DNA of 64,000 nt from Fimbriimonas ginsengisoli (GTDB taxonomy: Bacteria > Armatimonadota > Fimbriimonadia > Fimbriimonadales > Fimbriimonadaceae). The position numbers and the translations under genes are program-made. Each line of letters starts with the position of its first letter. The stretch's first letter is position 1. Shown in pieces: positions 44,801 to 53,350 of the stretch. Location: the NCBI GenBank assembly GCA_016179045.1, contig JACOSL010000047.1:1-64000 (forward strand), given 5' to 3'. The notes under the pieces were generated by a model. It saw nothing but the letters and a program-made list of their open reading frames with translations, was not told the DNA's origin and ran no database searches.

Positions 44801-45158
44801 CTCGGGCGGCGACATGTTTCCTTGGCTGTTCCGGCATGAGAAGGTCGGCCCGCTGATCGGCAAGCGCACTTGGGGTGGCCTGATAGCCTCGTTTGGCTTC
44901 CCTCTGCCCGACGGCGGCCGGATCAACAGCCCTGATCGGGCGTTTTACAACGTGGATACCGGCAAGTGGGACGTGGAGAACTACGGCGTCGATCCCGACA
45001 TCGATGTCGAACTCGATCCGGCGTTGTGGCGACAAGGGCGTGACGCCCAACTCGAGCGTGCGATCGACGAGCTGAACAAGCGGCTGGCGAACTACAAGGC
45101 GCCCAAGCTCCAGCATCCGCCTTATCCCGACAAGACCAAGCTCGACGTTCGATACTGA
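41817..45158 (+). CDS. Tricorn-type protease (PD40 propeller, PDZ, S41 domain), exported, 1113 residues
   Basis: N-terminal signal-like segment (MLAAVAIAALLQTSTAF). Then DDLWSVPRGGGDARRLTS and repeated WD40-like blades (SPDGKLVAFSGEYDGN, SPDGRTIAYITDADG, SPDSSKFAFTDNRN) form the propeller; a PDZ-like region (GEYLLAIDGKDLVEAIDVY) and a C-terminal S41 tail-specific-protease domain with the nucleophile in NAFAGSGGDMFPWLF complete the tricorn layout. A Pro/Asp/Lys-rich insert (about 540-590: PKPEPPRGDAPRPDAP) interrupts the propeller end. It trims peptides in ring assemblies in archaea and some bacteria. The signal suggests a periplasmic version here. Confidence 0.93.
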   Translation: MLAAVAIAALLQTSTAFDPGPNPLLMQHPTMNSTEIVFQFADDLWSVPRGGGDARRLTSALGVESSPYFSPDGKLVAFSGEYDGNKDVFVMPAEGGVPTRLTAHPAPDTVLGWTPDGKSVVFSSPMLSNTDLPRLFTVPVNGGFPKPLPFPSGSMASLSPDGQRVAYVPGIKWELAWKRYRGGQAYRIWLGEMSDSKVKEIPRKNWNDEQPMWVGDKVFYLSDRSGPVGLYSYDTTNGAEREEVKGEGFDIKSATAGPDGIVYAKLGSINILDFKTRATHQVPVEIHGDFTEVRANFKNLTPWLTAASLSPSGSRVVVTARGWVLTVPASKGDARLLDDVQGVHRRDATWSPDGRTIAYITDADGPQKLGLWDVATAMERRVALGDSPAYYDPPFSVAAPTWSPDSSKFAFTDNRNALWVVDVATGVNTKIDELLYADPTHGLAASWSPDSKWLAYSRDLDSHFNAIFLRSLESGKSTQITDGLSNADSPVFDRDGKHLYFFASTNVGQSSSWLDLSSLNNLNAESSVYAVVLSKDGANPLQPESDEETPKPAAEPPKPEPPRGDAPRPDAPKLEAPKADAPKPDAAKPSGLVTKVDLEGIESRIIALPMPAAGYDRLVAGPAGSFFALAHAKRANPFDVEPFDSVSKFSFTDRKVIPFTGGVVLFDTNADGSKVLIGRPGSLAVVPSAGPPAPGQGDVKLSGLVVKIEPRAEWERMFHEIWRNEKMLFYSPTLHGIDADAMDRRYAPFLKNIYSRNDLNYLFVDMLGELCIGHMFPGGGDIPHAKPVPGGLLGADYAFGNGHYKLARIYNGERWNPKLYAPLAQPGVNAKEGEYLLAIDGKDLVEAIDVYAALEAKAGKQVKIKLGPNADGRDSREVTVVPVPNEFALRQRAWAEDNRRTVEKLTGGRGGYVHVPDTGEGGWTEFNRYYYAQVGKDGMVVDERFNHGGLINDFMIHEMQKPFIAAFTPRYGKDWPTPGSSIFGPKVMLINAFAGSGGDMFPWLFRHEKVGPLIGKRTWGGLIASFGFPLPDGGRINSPDRAFYNVDTGKWDVENYGVDPDIDVELDPALWRQGRDAQLERAIDELNKRLANYKAPKLQHPPYPDKTKLDVRY

Positions 45159-45252
45159 TCGGTCCGCTACCGGATGTGCCGAACCGGGCCGGGTTATACT
45201 CAGATGCCGCTGCCCGAAGCAGAGCCAGGCGGTTCACCGCGCGGCGCTCGCC

Positions 45253-47460
45253 ATGTCCGATTCGGCTTCCAGCTTTGCCCGAAACTTTGCGGAGACGTCG
45301 CTTGCGCGCGAGCGGAGCGTGGCGAAGCTCGATTCGGTGGTCAGGAAGCTCCACCTGATCGCCGACGCCGACGTCGCCAGGACACAAAGGGCGCAGTCGC
45401 CTGCTTGCCATAAGGGCTGCGACGCCTGTTGCTATCGCATCGTGCCGGTCAGCGTGCCGGAGGCGATCCGAATCGCTTCTCTGATTCCCGTCGAGCAGCG
45501 GGGCTCTGTGCTGGCGCGGATCGACCGCTACCGAGAGGCGACCGCTCAATTTCGGGGAGGCGACACATCCAAGGCTCGCGTCGCATGCCCATTGCTCGTT
45601 GACGGTCTATGCTCGGTGTACGAGGCGCGGCCCCTTTTCTGCCGAGGAATGAACGCGCTGGATGTCTTGGACTGCACTGCGTGGAAGGCGGGCTCGGAAG
45701 GGCCGATCCCACGTGTTCCTGGCCAGATGGCCGCCGCGCGGTCGGTGGCTTCGGGTTTTGGCTCCGCTCTGACCAAATCCCAACTGCAGGGGGACATGGT
45801 GGATTTAGGTCTTGCCCTCGGGGTGTTGCTGAGCGATCCGGGCGCGGCGGAGTCCTACGCCTCCGGAAAGGCGGCCTTCGAAGGCGCTGCGCTCCCCAAT
45901 TTTCTCTGGCCAGCGGACGAGGGCCAGGCAACCACGCGCGACGCCCCCAAGGAATGGCCCCCAACGAGCCCCGCGCCCAGGGCCCTGGCTGGCGATCCCC
46001 CCAGCGAGACCGGCCCTCGCGACCGGATTTTGGCGGATTTCGAGCGTCTGGCGGCGGGGGAGGCGCGCTACGAGGAAGCGATCGCCCTGCTCGAAGGCTC
46101 CAACGACTTGCGCCACATGATTCAGCGGATCTGGGCGCCGTACACCTATAGCTCTGAGCAGGATATCGACCGCTGGCGGGAGCACTTTCGACAGGCCGTG
46201 GACGACTTCGAGCATTGTGGCTTCGACCCGGGCGAAGCGTGCGCCGCGCTCAGCGGCGCGAGCACCTTTTCAGTTCCCTATCAGGGCCGCGCGGTGCGTC
46301 CGCTCATGGAGCCATTCGGGCGGCTCGTCTGCGACCGCATCGCGTCGCGAGCCATTCCCGACCTGGTCGAACCGATTGAGCGTAAACGCCGCCCCGGCAA
46401 GATCAGAGTCGGATACGCGAGCTGCCTGATGCTGAGCAGCCACAGTTCTAAGTGGGCGCTGGGCTGGGCCGCCAACCAGGCCGACGACATTGAGACCTAT
46501 GCCCTAAACATCGGCCCCGCCGCCGATTCGTTCACCGACCGCTGGGAGCGCACAGTCGACCACTATTACCACCTGCCAGGCCGAGTTCCCGCGGCAGCCC
46601 GTTTCATCAAGGACCTCGACCTGGACGTGCTGGTCTACACCGACGTCGGCATCCTCGGGCGGGGCTACCAGTTCGCCGCTTTGAGGCTCGCGCGGGTTCA
46701 ATGCACGGGATGGGGCCTCGCGGCGACGAGCGGCCTGCCTACGATCGACTACTACCTGTCGTCCGACTTGATGGAGCCGCCTGGCGCGGAGGACCACTAC
46801 AGCGAGAAGCTGGTGCGGCTGCCGGGGAGCGGCTTGTGCTACGAGAGGCCCAACGTGGTCGAATCGGAAAAAACTCGCGCCGAATTTGGACTGCCAGCCG
46901 ACGGCCCCTTCGTGCTGATGGCTCAAGGCACGATGAAGTGCCTCCCCAAGTGGGACTACATCTACGGCGAGATCTCCGCGCGCCTTGGCCGGCCCGTTGC
47001 GTTCCTAGAGCGGACCCTGGCTACGGGCGACAACCGAAAACTGTGGGGGATTGTCAACCACACGAAGCGCCGCCTAGCAGCGGCGGGGGTCAACATGGCC
47101 TGGATTCCCGCCGCCGATGACCCTCGGGACTACTTCAGGCTAATGGGGCTGGCGGATGTGTCGATCGATTCGCCCGGCTGGAGCGGCGGCAACACGACGA
47201 TCGAGGCGCTGCTCATGGGCACGCCGGTCGTCACGCTGCCGGGCGAGTTCATGCGCGGCAACCACTCGGTTGCCTTCCTTCAGATCGCGGGCGCGCCGGG
47301 GCTGATCGCCAAAGATCCGGAGGACTATGTGGATCTCGTCTGCGACTCCGAGCGGCAGCGTGAGGCGATGAAGAACCTGAACGCGGACGCCCTGTTCGGC
47401 GACCTGCGGCCCGTCCGGGCGCTCGACGAGTTTTATCGACGCGTCGCTGGCGGAGGTTAG
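45253..47460 (+). CDS. Second YkgJ-type cysteine-cluster domain fused to GT41 glycosyltransferase, 735 residues
   Basis: Same architecture as the gene at 2387-4489 with clear but diverged sequence. The cysteine cluster is C52-x3-C56-x2-C59-C60 then C112, C120, C130, C141 (ACPLLVDGLCSVYEARPLFC). The GT41 part starts near 380: VGYASCLMLSSHSSKWALGW keeps His397 where OGTs have the catalytic-site histidine; later SGLPTIDYYLSSDLMEPP, YSEKLVRLPGSG, the lysine-bearing MKCLPKWDY and the nucleotide-sugar loop SGGNTTIEALLMGTPVVTLP. A longer interdomain spacer holds a Pro-rich stretch. It follows the tricorn gene by about 95 bases. Acceptor unknown. Confidence 0.87.
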   Translation: MSDSASSFARNFAETSLARERSVAKLDSVVRKLHLIADADVARTQRAQSPACHKGCDACCYRIVPVSVPEAIRIASLIPVEQRGSVLARIDRYREATAQFRGGDTSKARVACPLLVDGLCSVYEARPLFCRGMNALDVLDCTAWKAGSEGPIPRVPGQMAAARSVASGFGSALTKSQLQGDMVDLGLALGVLLSDPGAAESYASGKAAFEGAALPNFLWPADEGQATTRDAPKEWPPTSPAPRALAGDPPSETGPRDRILADFERLAAGEARYEEAIALLEGSNDLRHMIQRIWAPYTYSSEQDIDRWREHFRQAVDDFEHCGFDPGEACAALSGASTFSVPYQGRAVRPLMEPFGRLVCDRIASRAIPDLVEPIERKRRPGKIRVGYASCLMLSSHSSKWALGWAANQADDIETYALNIGPAADSFTDRWERTVDHYYHLPGRVPAAARFIKDLDLDVLVYTDVGILGRGYQFAALRLARVQCTGWGLAATSGLPTIDYYLSSDLMEPPGAEDHYSEKLVRLPGSGLCYERPNVVESEKTRAEFGLPADGPFVLMAQGTMKCLPKWDYIYGEISARLGRPVAFLERTLATGDNRKLWGIVNHTKRRLAAAGVNMAWIPAADDPRDYFRLMGLADVSIDSPGWSGGNTTIEALLMGTPVVTLPGEFMRGNHSVAFLQIAGAPGLIAKDPEDYVDLVCDSERQREAMKNLNADALFGDLRPVRALDEFYRRVAGGG

Positions 47461-47570
47461 GATCGCAAGGCTACCCAAGTACCGCGATCCACGAGCGCAG
47501 TTCGCGGGTAAGCGCGTCGACCGAAAGGTACGGGAGCATCGTCGGCTGAGACTTGACTCTCAACCACGTC

Positions 47571-48305
47571 TCACTCCTCGACAGGCTCGGCAGCAGCACC
47601 GGACTTATCCACGCGGTCGCCGCTGCCGACAACGAACGTGACGCGGGGCTTCTGGCCGCTTGATAGGATTCGGAGCTCCAACAAACCCGGATGCTGCCGC
47701 ACCAATCGGGCAGTATTGAGCAAGCTCCGCATCGTTGCGGCTTCGTTCCGCGCACGAGTTAGGGCAGCTTCGCCCTCGATCCGCGCCTTCAACGAGTCTG
47801 CGATCGCGGTGCGCAATCCGCCGACAACAACGAGGTCGAGCAAATCCAGCGCGATGATCTTAACCCCAAAATCAGCCGCCGCACTCGTGATCAAAGGCTG
47901 AATGTCTTTAGCCAAAGATGCCCGTTGGTCGAATACGTCGTTGAACGCGCGAGTCATGACCCAATCCCGAGTCCCGATTTGTACCAACTGGTGGACTCGA
48001 ACTGAAACCACAAAGCTCGATCCTACGCCCCTCAGCCCCAGTTCCTGCCCCGACCGATAGAAGAGCGCCGGATCTTCAATCTGATGGTTGACGACCAGGC
48101 TGATCTTCAGGCTCGCGCCATCAAGGGTGGTGATCTCCTGACCCCCTACCACTGCAGTGGTAGGGCGCGTATCTAGGTTCACTACTTGGTGACCAAAACC
48201 TAGGAACCGGTGCCTGCCGGTTGGCAACACCTCCAAGATCCTCCCACGATGGAAGTGGAGGCCTGCGTAGCCTTCAAATATCGTTGATGTAGTGAGTAAG
48301 CCCAC
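47571..48305 (-). CDS. SPFH/Band 7 (slipin-like) protein, 244 residues, GTG start
   Basis: Central SPFH domain: YAGLHFHRGRILEVLPTGRHRFLGFGHQVVNLDTRP, DGASLKISLVVNHQIEDPALFYRSG, and a coiled-coil part DLVVVGGLRTAIADSLKARIEGEAALTRARNEAATM typical of stomatins/slipins. Unlike most slipins there is no N-terminal membrane helix, so it may lie at the membrane edge through partners. GTG at 48305 is the only plausible start found; no clear Shine-Dalgarno. The 295 bases upstream to 48600 hold no gene, only a short GTGGG/CCCAC hairpin. Confidence 0.82.
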   Translation of the reverse strand: MGLLTTSTIFEGYAGLHFHRGRILEVLPTGRHRFLGFGHQVVNLDTRPTTAVVGGQEITTLDGASLKISLVVNHQIEDPALFYRSGQELGLRGVGSSFVVSVRVHQLVQIGTRDWVMTRAFNDVFDQRASLAKDIQPLITSAAADFGVKIIALDLLDLVVVGGLRTAIADSLKARIEGEAALTRARNEAATMRSLLNTARLVRQHPGLLELRILSSGQKPRVTFVVGSGDRVDKSGAAAEPVEE

Positions 48306-48600
48306 GATCTTAGGCCGAACGCGAGAGCGGCGGGATCAGGTGGGGGTTTTGCACCCACATGACCGAATCCTGCTTGCCTTGCGGCTGCCCTCGCATTGAC
48401 CGTTCATTTGGTTGTTGACCTTTGAATGTTCTCGGAGCGGGGGTTTCCCAAGGCGGCTGCTCGGCCTACGCCTCTCATCCGCATTTCCCGCGGCGGAACC
48501 GCGCCGAGGTTACCTAATCGGCTTTCTCCTAGAATGGCGACCCTTACGTTCTCGGCGTCGCCCACAGTTGCGGATTTGGGACCGCTGGCATTACCGCTAC

Positions 48601-50496
48601 CTAGCCCTTGCCACGCTTCTTCGTCTCAATCGTCTCCAGCAGCGCCAGCGTCGCCCAACTCGTGCCGTTGAACGAGGCGTACTGCGATTCGCCGTGCGGA
48701 AAGCCGGTGTCGAAGTAGTTGTTCGCGGGGATCGCCCTCTTGTTCACGAACCAGGAGCCGTCGGCATCCTGGGTGCGCAAAAGGAACTGCACGCCCCGCT
48801 TGTAGACAGGATCGGTTACCGGCATTCCGCCCCCCACATGGAGGGCGTAGAGCGCCTGGCCGGTCGCGTAGGCGTCGCTGTGCAGATTAGGCAATTGCGC
48901 CCAGCCTCCATCTTGCCGCTGGTCGGCGCGAACCGCCTCGAACGCGGCCTGCCGATCCTTCGCGGCTGCGCCCGCCCACTTCAGCCCCAAAAGCCGCGAA
49001 GCGCGGTCCTCGCTGTTCTGCACTGGGGCGTGCGCCAACCAATCCTTCGCGTGGCCGATTCTCTCGCGCATCTCCGCCCCATGAGATTTGGGTCCATAGG
49101 CGTTCAGCGAGCGCACCGCGAGCGCGGTGAACGTAAAGGGACTGGACTGCATCGGCACGCGAGGGATCGAGAAGGACCAGTTGCCATCCTTCGATTGTTG
49201 CTTCGCCAGCACCATCGCCATTGCCGCCGTGCCCGCGGTGGGCGGCTGGTTGTTAGCCGCCATTCCGCAAAGTAGCCAGCAATCCGCGTCGGAGACCTCG
49301 TTGATCTCGATGAGAGGCACCTGCTTCATGACTTGCGGGTCCCTCAGTGCCTGCTCATGAAGGGGCCGGAGAGCGCCCATCATGCCATTGATGCGGCCCG
49401 ACTGCGGAGCCTGTAGCTTAGGATCGAGGCGGAATCCGCGAGCGTGGGCCCCCCCGGTCGCGATGCGGCCGAGCCCCTCGTGGTGGCACGAGACGCAGGT
49501 GGTCGACTGGTTGAACTCCAGCATCGAGGACTGCAGCAGCTTAAGGCTGGAATTCACCGCTTGACGGGGGTTCCGGTTTGTCGTTGAAGCCGATGCCTTC
49601 GCTCCCAAGGCAGTGGCAGTCTGCTTGTAGCCGCGCGTCGCGGCAATGGCTCCAGCCGACTTGCCGGCAGTTGCGCCACCTTTCTTGAGGGCGCTGATCA
49701 CTTCCGGATAGTCGCCGTACGAGGCGGCGAGCATAAGAGCGGTTCGGCCCTTTGCGTCCTGGGCGTTGGGTTTGGCGCCCTTCTTCAGCAGCGCGGATAC
49801 GCAATCGGCGTGACCATTCATGGACGCCTCCATTAGCGGCGTTATCCCGTCTACGTCGGCGTCCTTAACCGCGGCGCCTGCGCCCAGCAGCATATTGAGG
49901 ACCGCAATATGCCCTTGGCGCGCGGCCAGGCTCAGGGCCGTTGACCCGCCGTCGTCCTTGATCTTGATGTCCGCCTTGTGCTTGAGCAGCTCTTCCACGA
50001 CGTCCGGAGCGCCGGTGTTGGACGCCTCCATCAACGGAGTCATGCCGTCGGTTCGCAGGAAGTTGACTTTCACGCCCCGGTCCAGCAGGAGCTTGGCGCC
50101 CTCAATGTTTCCGGTCATGCAGGCGAAGGTGAGCGGCGTGCCGTAAGAGCTTGGCTCATCGGCCTTGGCGCCGGCATCGAGTAGTGCCTGCATCACGTCG
50201 AGCTGGTGCGACGCGGCGGCAATGTACAGAGGTCTGAACTCCAGGCCGTTGCTAGAATTGGGATCGGCGCCCTGCTTCAAAAGGGACTGAACTCCCGCTA
50301 GGTCGCGATGATCGATCGCCAAGAACAAGTCCTGGCCCATCTTGCCGCGCGGGGCAATGGGCGCGTCCGTCGTCTTGCGGCCCTGCTCATGAGGGGCCTT
50401 ACCGCCTGAGCCCAGCGCCAACCCGGCGCCGACCAACATCGTCAACGAAGCAATCCCAATGCTTGAATACAATTTCGCGTTGTGTCGAGTCTTCAT
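48601..50496 (-). CDS. Exported ankyrin-repeat, CxxCH and cyclase-like protein, 631 residues
   Basis: Start at the ATG at 50496 (MKTRHNAKLYSSIGIASLTM) gives a signal-like segment. Residues about 55-300 hold six ankyrin repeats (LYIAAASHQLDVMQALLDAGA, TPLMEASNTGAPDVVEELL, TALMLAASYGDYPEVISALKK). A short linker has one heme-binding-type motif CVSCH (C334, C337, H338). The C-terminal 270 residues resemble the prenyltransferase/squalene-oxidase toroid: KDGNWSFSIPRVP, QRQDGGWAQLPNLHSDAYATGQALYAL, DADGSWFVNKRA. Known as a loose family in Acidobacteria and Planctomycetes without a proven reaction. It is divergent from another CxxCH protein (50674-51141). Confidence 0.83.
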   Translation of the reverse strand: MKTRHNAKLYSSIGIASLTMLVGAGLALGSGGKAPHEQGRKTTDAPIAPRGKMGQDLFLAIDHRDLAGVQSLLKQGADPNSSNGLEFRPLYIAAASHQLDVMQALLDAGAKADEPSSYGTPLTFACMTGNIEGAKLLLDRGVKVNFLRTDGMTPLMEASNTGAPDVVEELLKHKADIKIKDDGGSTALSLAARQGHIAVLNMLLGAGAAVKDADVDGITPLMEASMNGHADCVSALLKKGAKPNAQDAKGRTALMLAASYGDYPEVISALKKGGATAGKSAGAIAATRGYKQTATALGAKASASTTNRNPRQAVNSSLKLLQSSMLEFNQSTTCVSCHHEGLGRIATGGAHARGFRLDPKLQAPQSGRINGMMGALRPLHEQALRDPQVMKQVPLIEINEVSDADCWLLCGMAANNQPPTAGTAAMAMVLAKQQSKDGNWSFSIPRVPMQSSPFTFTALAVRSLNAYGPKSHGAEMRERIGHAKDWLAHAPVQNSEDRASRLLGLKWAGAAAKDRQAAFEAVRADQRQDGGWAQLPNLHSDAYATGQALYALHVGGGMPVTDPVYKRGVQFLLRTQDADGSWFVNKRAIPANNYFDTGFPHGESQYASFNGTSWATLALLETIETKKRGKG

Positions 50497-50673
50497 GTCC
50501 CGAGTCGCCTGTGCGATCCACCTAGCGCGGATGCCGTGATCCATGATACATCCGAAGCTCGTGGCGGTTCAATCCTCATTTCGCGCGCATCGGCCCATTG
50601 CCGCGCTTGCCGCGTGCTTGACCAGCGGACCCGGAATCAGTTAGTCTCCTCTGAACTCGACGAGGAGACTCTC

Positions 50674-51141
50674 TTGAACCCTTACCGGGCTGCCGCCATA
50701 GCTCTTTTCATCGCCATCTCCGCCTTGTGCGCGGCCAAGCCACCCTTCTTAAAGGTGTTCTTGGCCACCTACAAGGTGAATCCAAGGAGCGCACTTGGGA
50801 AGGCAAGGTGTCTTACGTGCCACCGGCCGCCCGCGCCGCCAATTCGAAACCCGTACGGCAAAGCAGTCGAGGCTGCCCTCCATGCCTCCGGCTCCAGAAT
50901 GATAACGCCCGAGATGCTGAGGTCAGTCGAGAAGCTCGATTCCGACGGCGATGGCTTTTCGAACATCGAGGAGATCAGAGCCGGGACCCTCCCTGGCAAT
51001 CCGAAATCGAAGCCAAGAAGGAAGAGGCGGGGCTCGCCTTCGGCCGAAGATAACCGATTCGCCACCTTCGCTCTGTTCCTGTTTCCCTCCGCCGGGTTGG
51101 CGTACGGCGCGCTCCTAGCGAGACGCGGGGCGACGGAATAG
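50674..51141 (+). CDS. Exported CxxCH/EF-hand-like protein, 155 residues, TTG start
   Basis: TTG at 50674 has a strong ribosome-binding site (GAGGAGA, six bases upstream) and yields a signal peptide (AAIALFIAISALCAAK); ATG or GTG further upstream would add an unsupported leader. One heme-type motif RCLTCHRPP (about residue 49), then an EF-hand/dockerin-like calcium loop DSDGDGFSNIEEI. A C-terminal hydrophobic segment (FALFLFPSAGLAYGALL) with a basic end suggests membrane anchoring. Looks like an electron-transfer or metal-binding surface protein; partner may be the divergent ankyrin/CxxCH protein. Confidence 0.7.
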   Translation: MNPYRAAAIALFIAISALCAAKPPFLKVFLATYKVNPRSALGKARCLTCHRPPAPPIRNPYGKAVEAALHASGSRMITPEMLRSVEKLDSDGDGFSNIEEIRAGTLPGNPKSKPRRKRRGSPSAEDNRFATFALFLFPSAGLAYGALLARRGATE

Positions 51142-51290
51142 CAGGCTGCAAAGCCCTTCTGGGCTGCTCCGAATCCTGCGTCCCAGACATGCGCGACCAT
51201 CGTCTGTCTCATTAACGACTTCAAGGCCGCACGTTTTCCTCGCCACGGTGGGCACCAAGTCGGAGACCTGTTCAATCGGAGATCGATTCT

Positions 51291-51785
51291 ATGAAGAAGC
51301 TATTGCTATCCCTATTGCTATTGTCCGCAGGCATCATGAGCGTCGCGCGAGACCCCACGTCGCTGGCTCGCATCCAGGGTGACGTGCAACCGGTCACGGA
51401 CGACAGCCTCAAGGCAACGCTTGATGGCATGGGCTATGAACCCAAGAAGTTGAGCAAAGGCTTCCTCATTTCTATCAAGCGCGACAGCTGGACCTACTAC
51501 ATCCAGCTCGTGCTCAGTTCGGATTCCTCCAAATTGGGCTTCAACTCGAATCTGGGCGCGGTGGAGAGCCCCGAGGCCGTCACAGCGGAGCAGTGGAAAA
51601 AGCTGCTGGTAAGCAATGAGGACATCGATCCTTCGTTTTTCTATTTCGACGAGTCGCACAAGAAGCTGTATCTCCATCGCTCCTTGGACAACCGCAGCCT
51701 GAGCGCCTCGTTCTTACGCCAGCAGATCGACAACTTCTGCGCAAACATCAAGAGCACCGGCGACCTCTGGAAGTTCACGAAGTAA
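51291..51785 (+). CDS. Exported YbjN-like protein, 164 residues
   Basis: Signal peptide MKKLLLSLLLLSAGIMSVA. The rest (DSLKATLDGMGYEPKKLSKG, YYIQLVLSSDSSKLGFNSNL, WKKLLVSNEDIDPSFFYFDE, LYLHRSLDNRSLSASFLRQQIDNFC) follows the alpha/beta pattern of YbjN/type III secretion chaperone-like folds. No enzyme motif. Function unknown; the fold is a moderate-confidence reading. Confidence 0.6.
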   Translation: MKKLLLSLLLLSAGIMSVARDPTSLARIQGDVQPVTDDSLKATLDGMGYEPKKLSKGFLISIKRDSWTYYIQLVLSSDSSKLGFNSNLGAVESPEAVTAEQWKKLLVSNEDIDPSFFYFDESHKKLYLHRSLDNRSLSASFLRQQIDNFCANIKSTGDLWKFTK

Positions 51786-51903
51786 AGGCTCGTGGCTGCT
51801 GACGACAGCTTAGCAACCCTTTTCACCGTCCACGGGGTAGCCCACTGGCTATCGTAGTCGGTTGGCGACGGGAGCGGGCTCACTCAACCACGTGATCTTG
51901 GGC

Positions 51904-52482
51904 CTAGTCGATCCGCGAGACGGAAAATATCACTACCACAGGCCTGAGGGCCTGCCCCAACGAGGGCCAGGTCTGGATCTTCTTCACCACTTCCATACCC
52001 TTCGTTACCCGGCCGAACGCGGCGAAGCCCTGGCCGTCGGGGTTGCGCTTCCCGCCGAAATCCAGGCTGGGCTGATCGCCAATGCAGATGAAGAAATCGG
52101 AGGTCGCGGTGTCGGGACCGTCTCGGGCCATCGATATTGTGCCCCTCAGATGAAGAATGCCGGTCTCGTTCGTCCTCTCGAGCTTGATCGGGGCAAAGTC
52201 TTGGTCTTCGAAGCTCGGGTTGACGCCAGCCTGGATGACTTCAATCTTGATCCTCTTGTCGGGCTGGTTCAGCATCGTCACCGTTCGGTGGAACCGTCCG
52301 CCCGTGTACCGCCCCGCGTTAACGTAACGCAAGAAGTTCGCCGCGGTTGCTGGCGCATGCTTGGCGTCGATCTCGACCACGATTCCACCGAGGCTCGTCT
52401 CGATCCTCATGCGAGGGTGGTCGCCGATAGGATGCGAAACCGCCAGGAGCCGCGGCGCCACGAGCAGCAAGGCAAGTTTCAT
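51904..52482 (-). CDS. Cyclophilin-type peptidyl-prolyl cis-trans isomerase, 192 residues
   Basis: A short hydrophobic N-terminus (LALLLVAPRLLAVS) then a cyclophilin fold: IVVEIDAKHAPATAANFLRYVNAGRYTGGRFHRTV with the catalytic Arg in RFHR, ISMARDGPDTATSDFFICIGDQPSLDFGG and FAAFGRVTKGMEVVKKIQ. It accelerates proline isomerisation; probably exported. The residues for cyclosporin binding are not all visible. Confidence 0.9.
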   Translation of the reverse strand: MKLALLLVAPRLLAVSHPIGDHPRMRIETSLGGIVVEIDAKHAPATAANFLRYVNAGRYTGGRFHRTVTMLNQPDKRIKIEVIQAGVNPSFEDQDFAPIKLERTNETGILHLRGTISMARDGPDTATSDFFICIGDQPSLDFGGKRNPDGQGFAAFGRVTKGMEVVKKIQTWPSLGQALRPVVVIFSVSRID

Positions 52483-52495
52483 GGCCGACGATTGA

Positions 52496-52571
<76 letters not shown>

Positions 52572-52654
52572 ACGCTCGATAGGATATACCTTCGCCGGGC
52601 CTCGGGGCAAGTCCGGACTCGCCGCGCAAGCCCGCCGCCGGGTAAACCGAAGGG

Positions 52655-53182
52655 GTGCCGACCCTGATTCGACTTGCCACCAACGCCGACGCGCCCGGGA
52701 TCCTCGACGTCGTCGAGTCGGTGTACGTCGAATACGGCTTCACCTGGGAGCCGGACGGCTATAACGCCGACCTTACCGACGTCGAGGGGCACTACTTCGC
52801 TCGCGGCAATCCGTTTTGGGTGGCGGAAGTCGAAGGCCGGGTGCTGGGCACGGTCGCCCTCGACTTGTTTGCTCGCATCCCCGGCATCCGCGGGGGCACC
52901 ACTCTTCACCACGAGAAGGTCAGAGTTTGCGACGCCGACTGCTCGGTCGAGCGGCTCTACGTCCACCCCGACGCGCGCCGCATGGGCCTAGGGTCTTCCC
53001 TTATGGAATCGACGATCACAACCGCCCGCAACAAGGGCCGAGACACAATGGAAGCCTGGAGCGACAAGCGCCTGACCAAGGCGCACCGCCTGTATGAGAA
53101 GCTCGGCGCGCAGGTCGTCGGCGAGCGCATCTGCCACGATCCCGATCGGAGCCCGGAATGGGGGTTCCTACTGCCCCTCTAG
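52655..53182 (+). CDS. GNAT-family N-acetyltransferase, 175 residues, GTG start
   Basis: GTG at 52655 gives LIRLATNADAPGILDVVESVY, typical GNAT start. The acetyl-CoA loop is ARRMGLGSSLM (about residue 110) and the C-terminal AHRLYEKLGAQVVGE motif follows. Substrate unknown. The gene ends 168 bases before the convergent rplE stop; that gap holds no gene. Confidence 0.88.
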   Translation: MPTLIRLATNADAPGILDVVESVYVEYGFTWEPDGYNADLTDVEGHYFARGNPFWVAEVEGRVLGTVALDLFARIPGIRGGTTLHHEKVRVCDADCSVERLYVHPDARRMGLGSSLMESTITTARNKGRDTMEAWSDKRLTKAHRLYEKLGAQVVGERICHDPDRSPEWGFLLPL

Positions 53183-53350
53183 GCGACCAGGCAAGCCCGA
53201 TCAACCGGCGAGGAGATATCCCCGAAAAAATACTGGGAACCTTTCCGGTCGCTCAAACCGACAAACAGGTGGGACTGATACCTACGGGCGGCGCCAGACT
53301 CGAAAGAGAATGGAGTCGCCCGATTTTACTTTGGAAACCGATGGCCGCGG

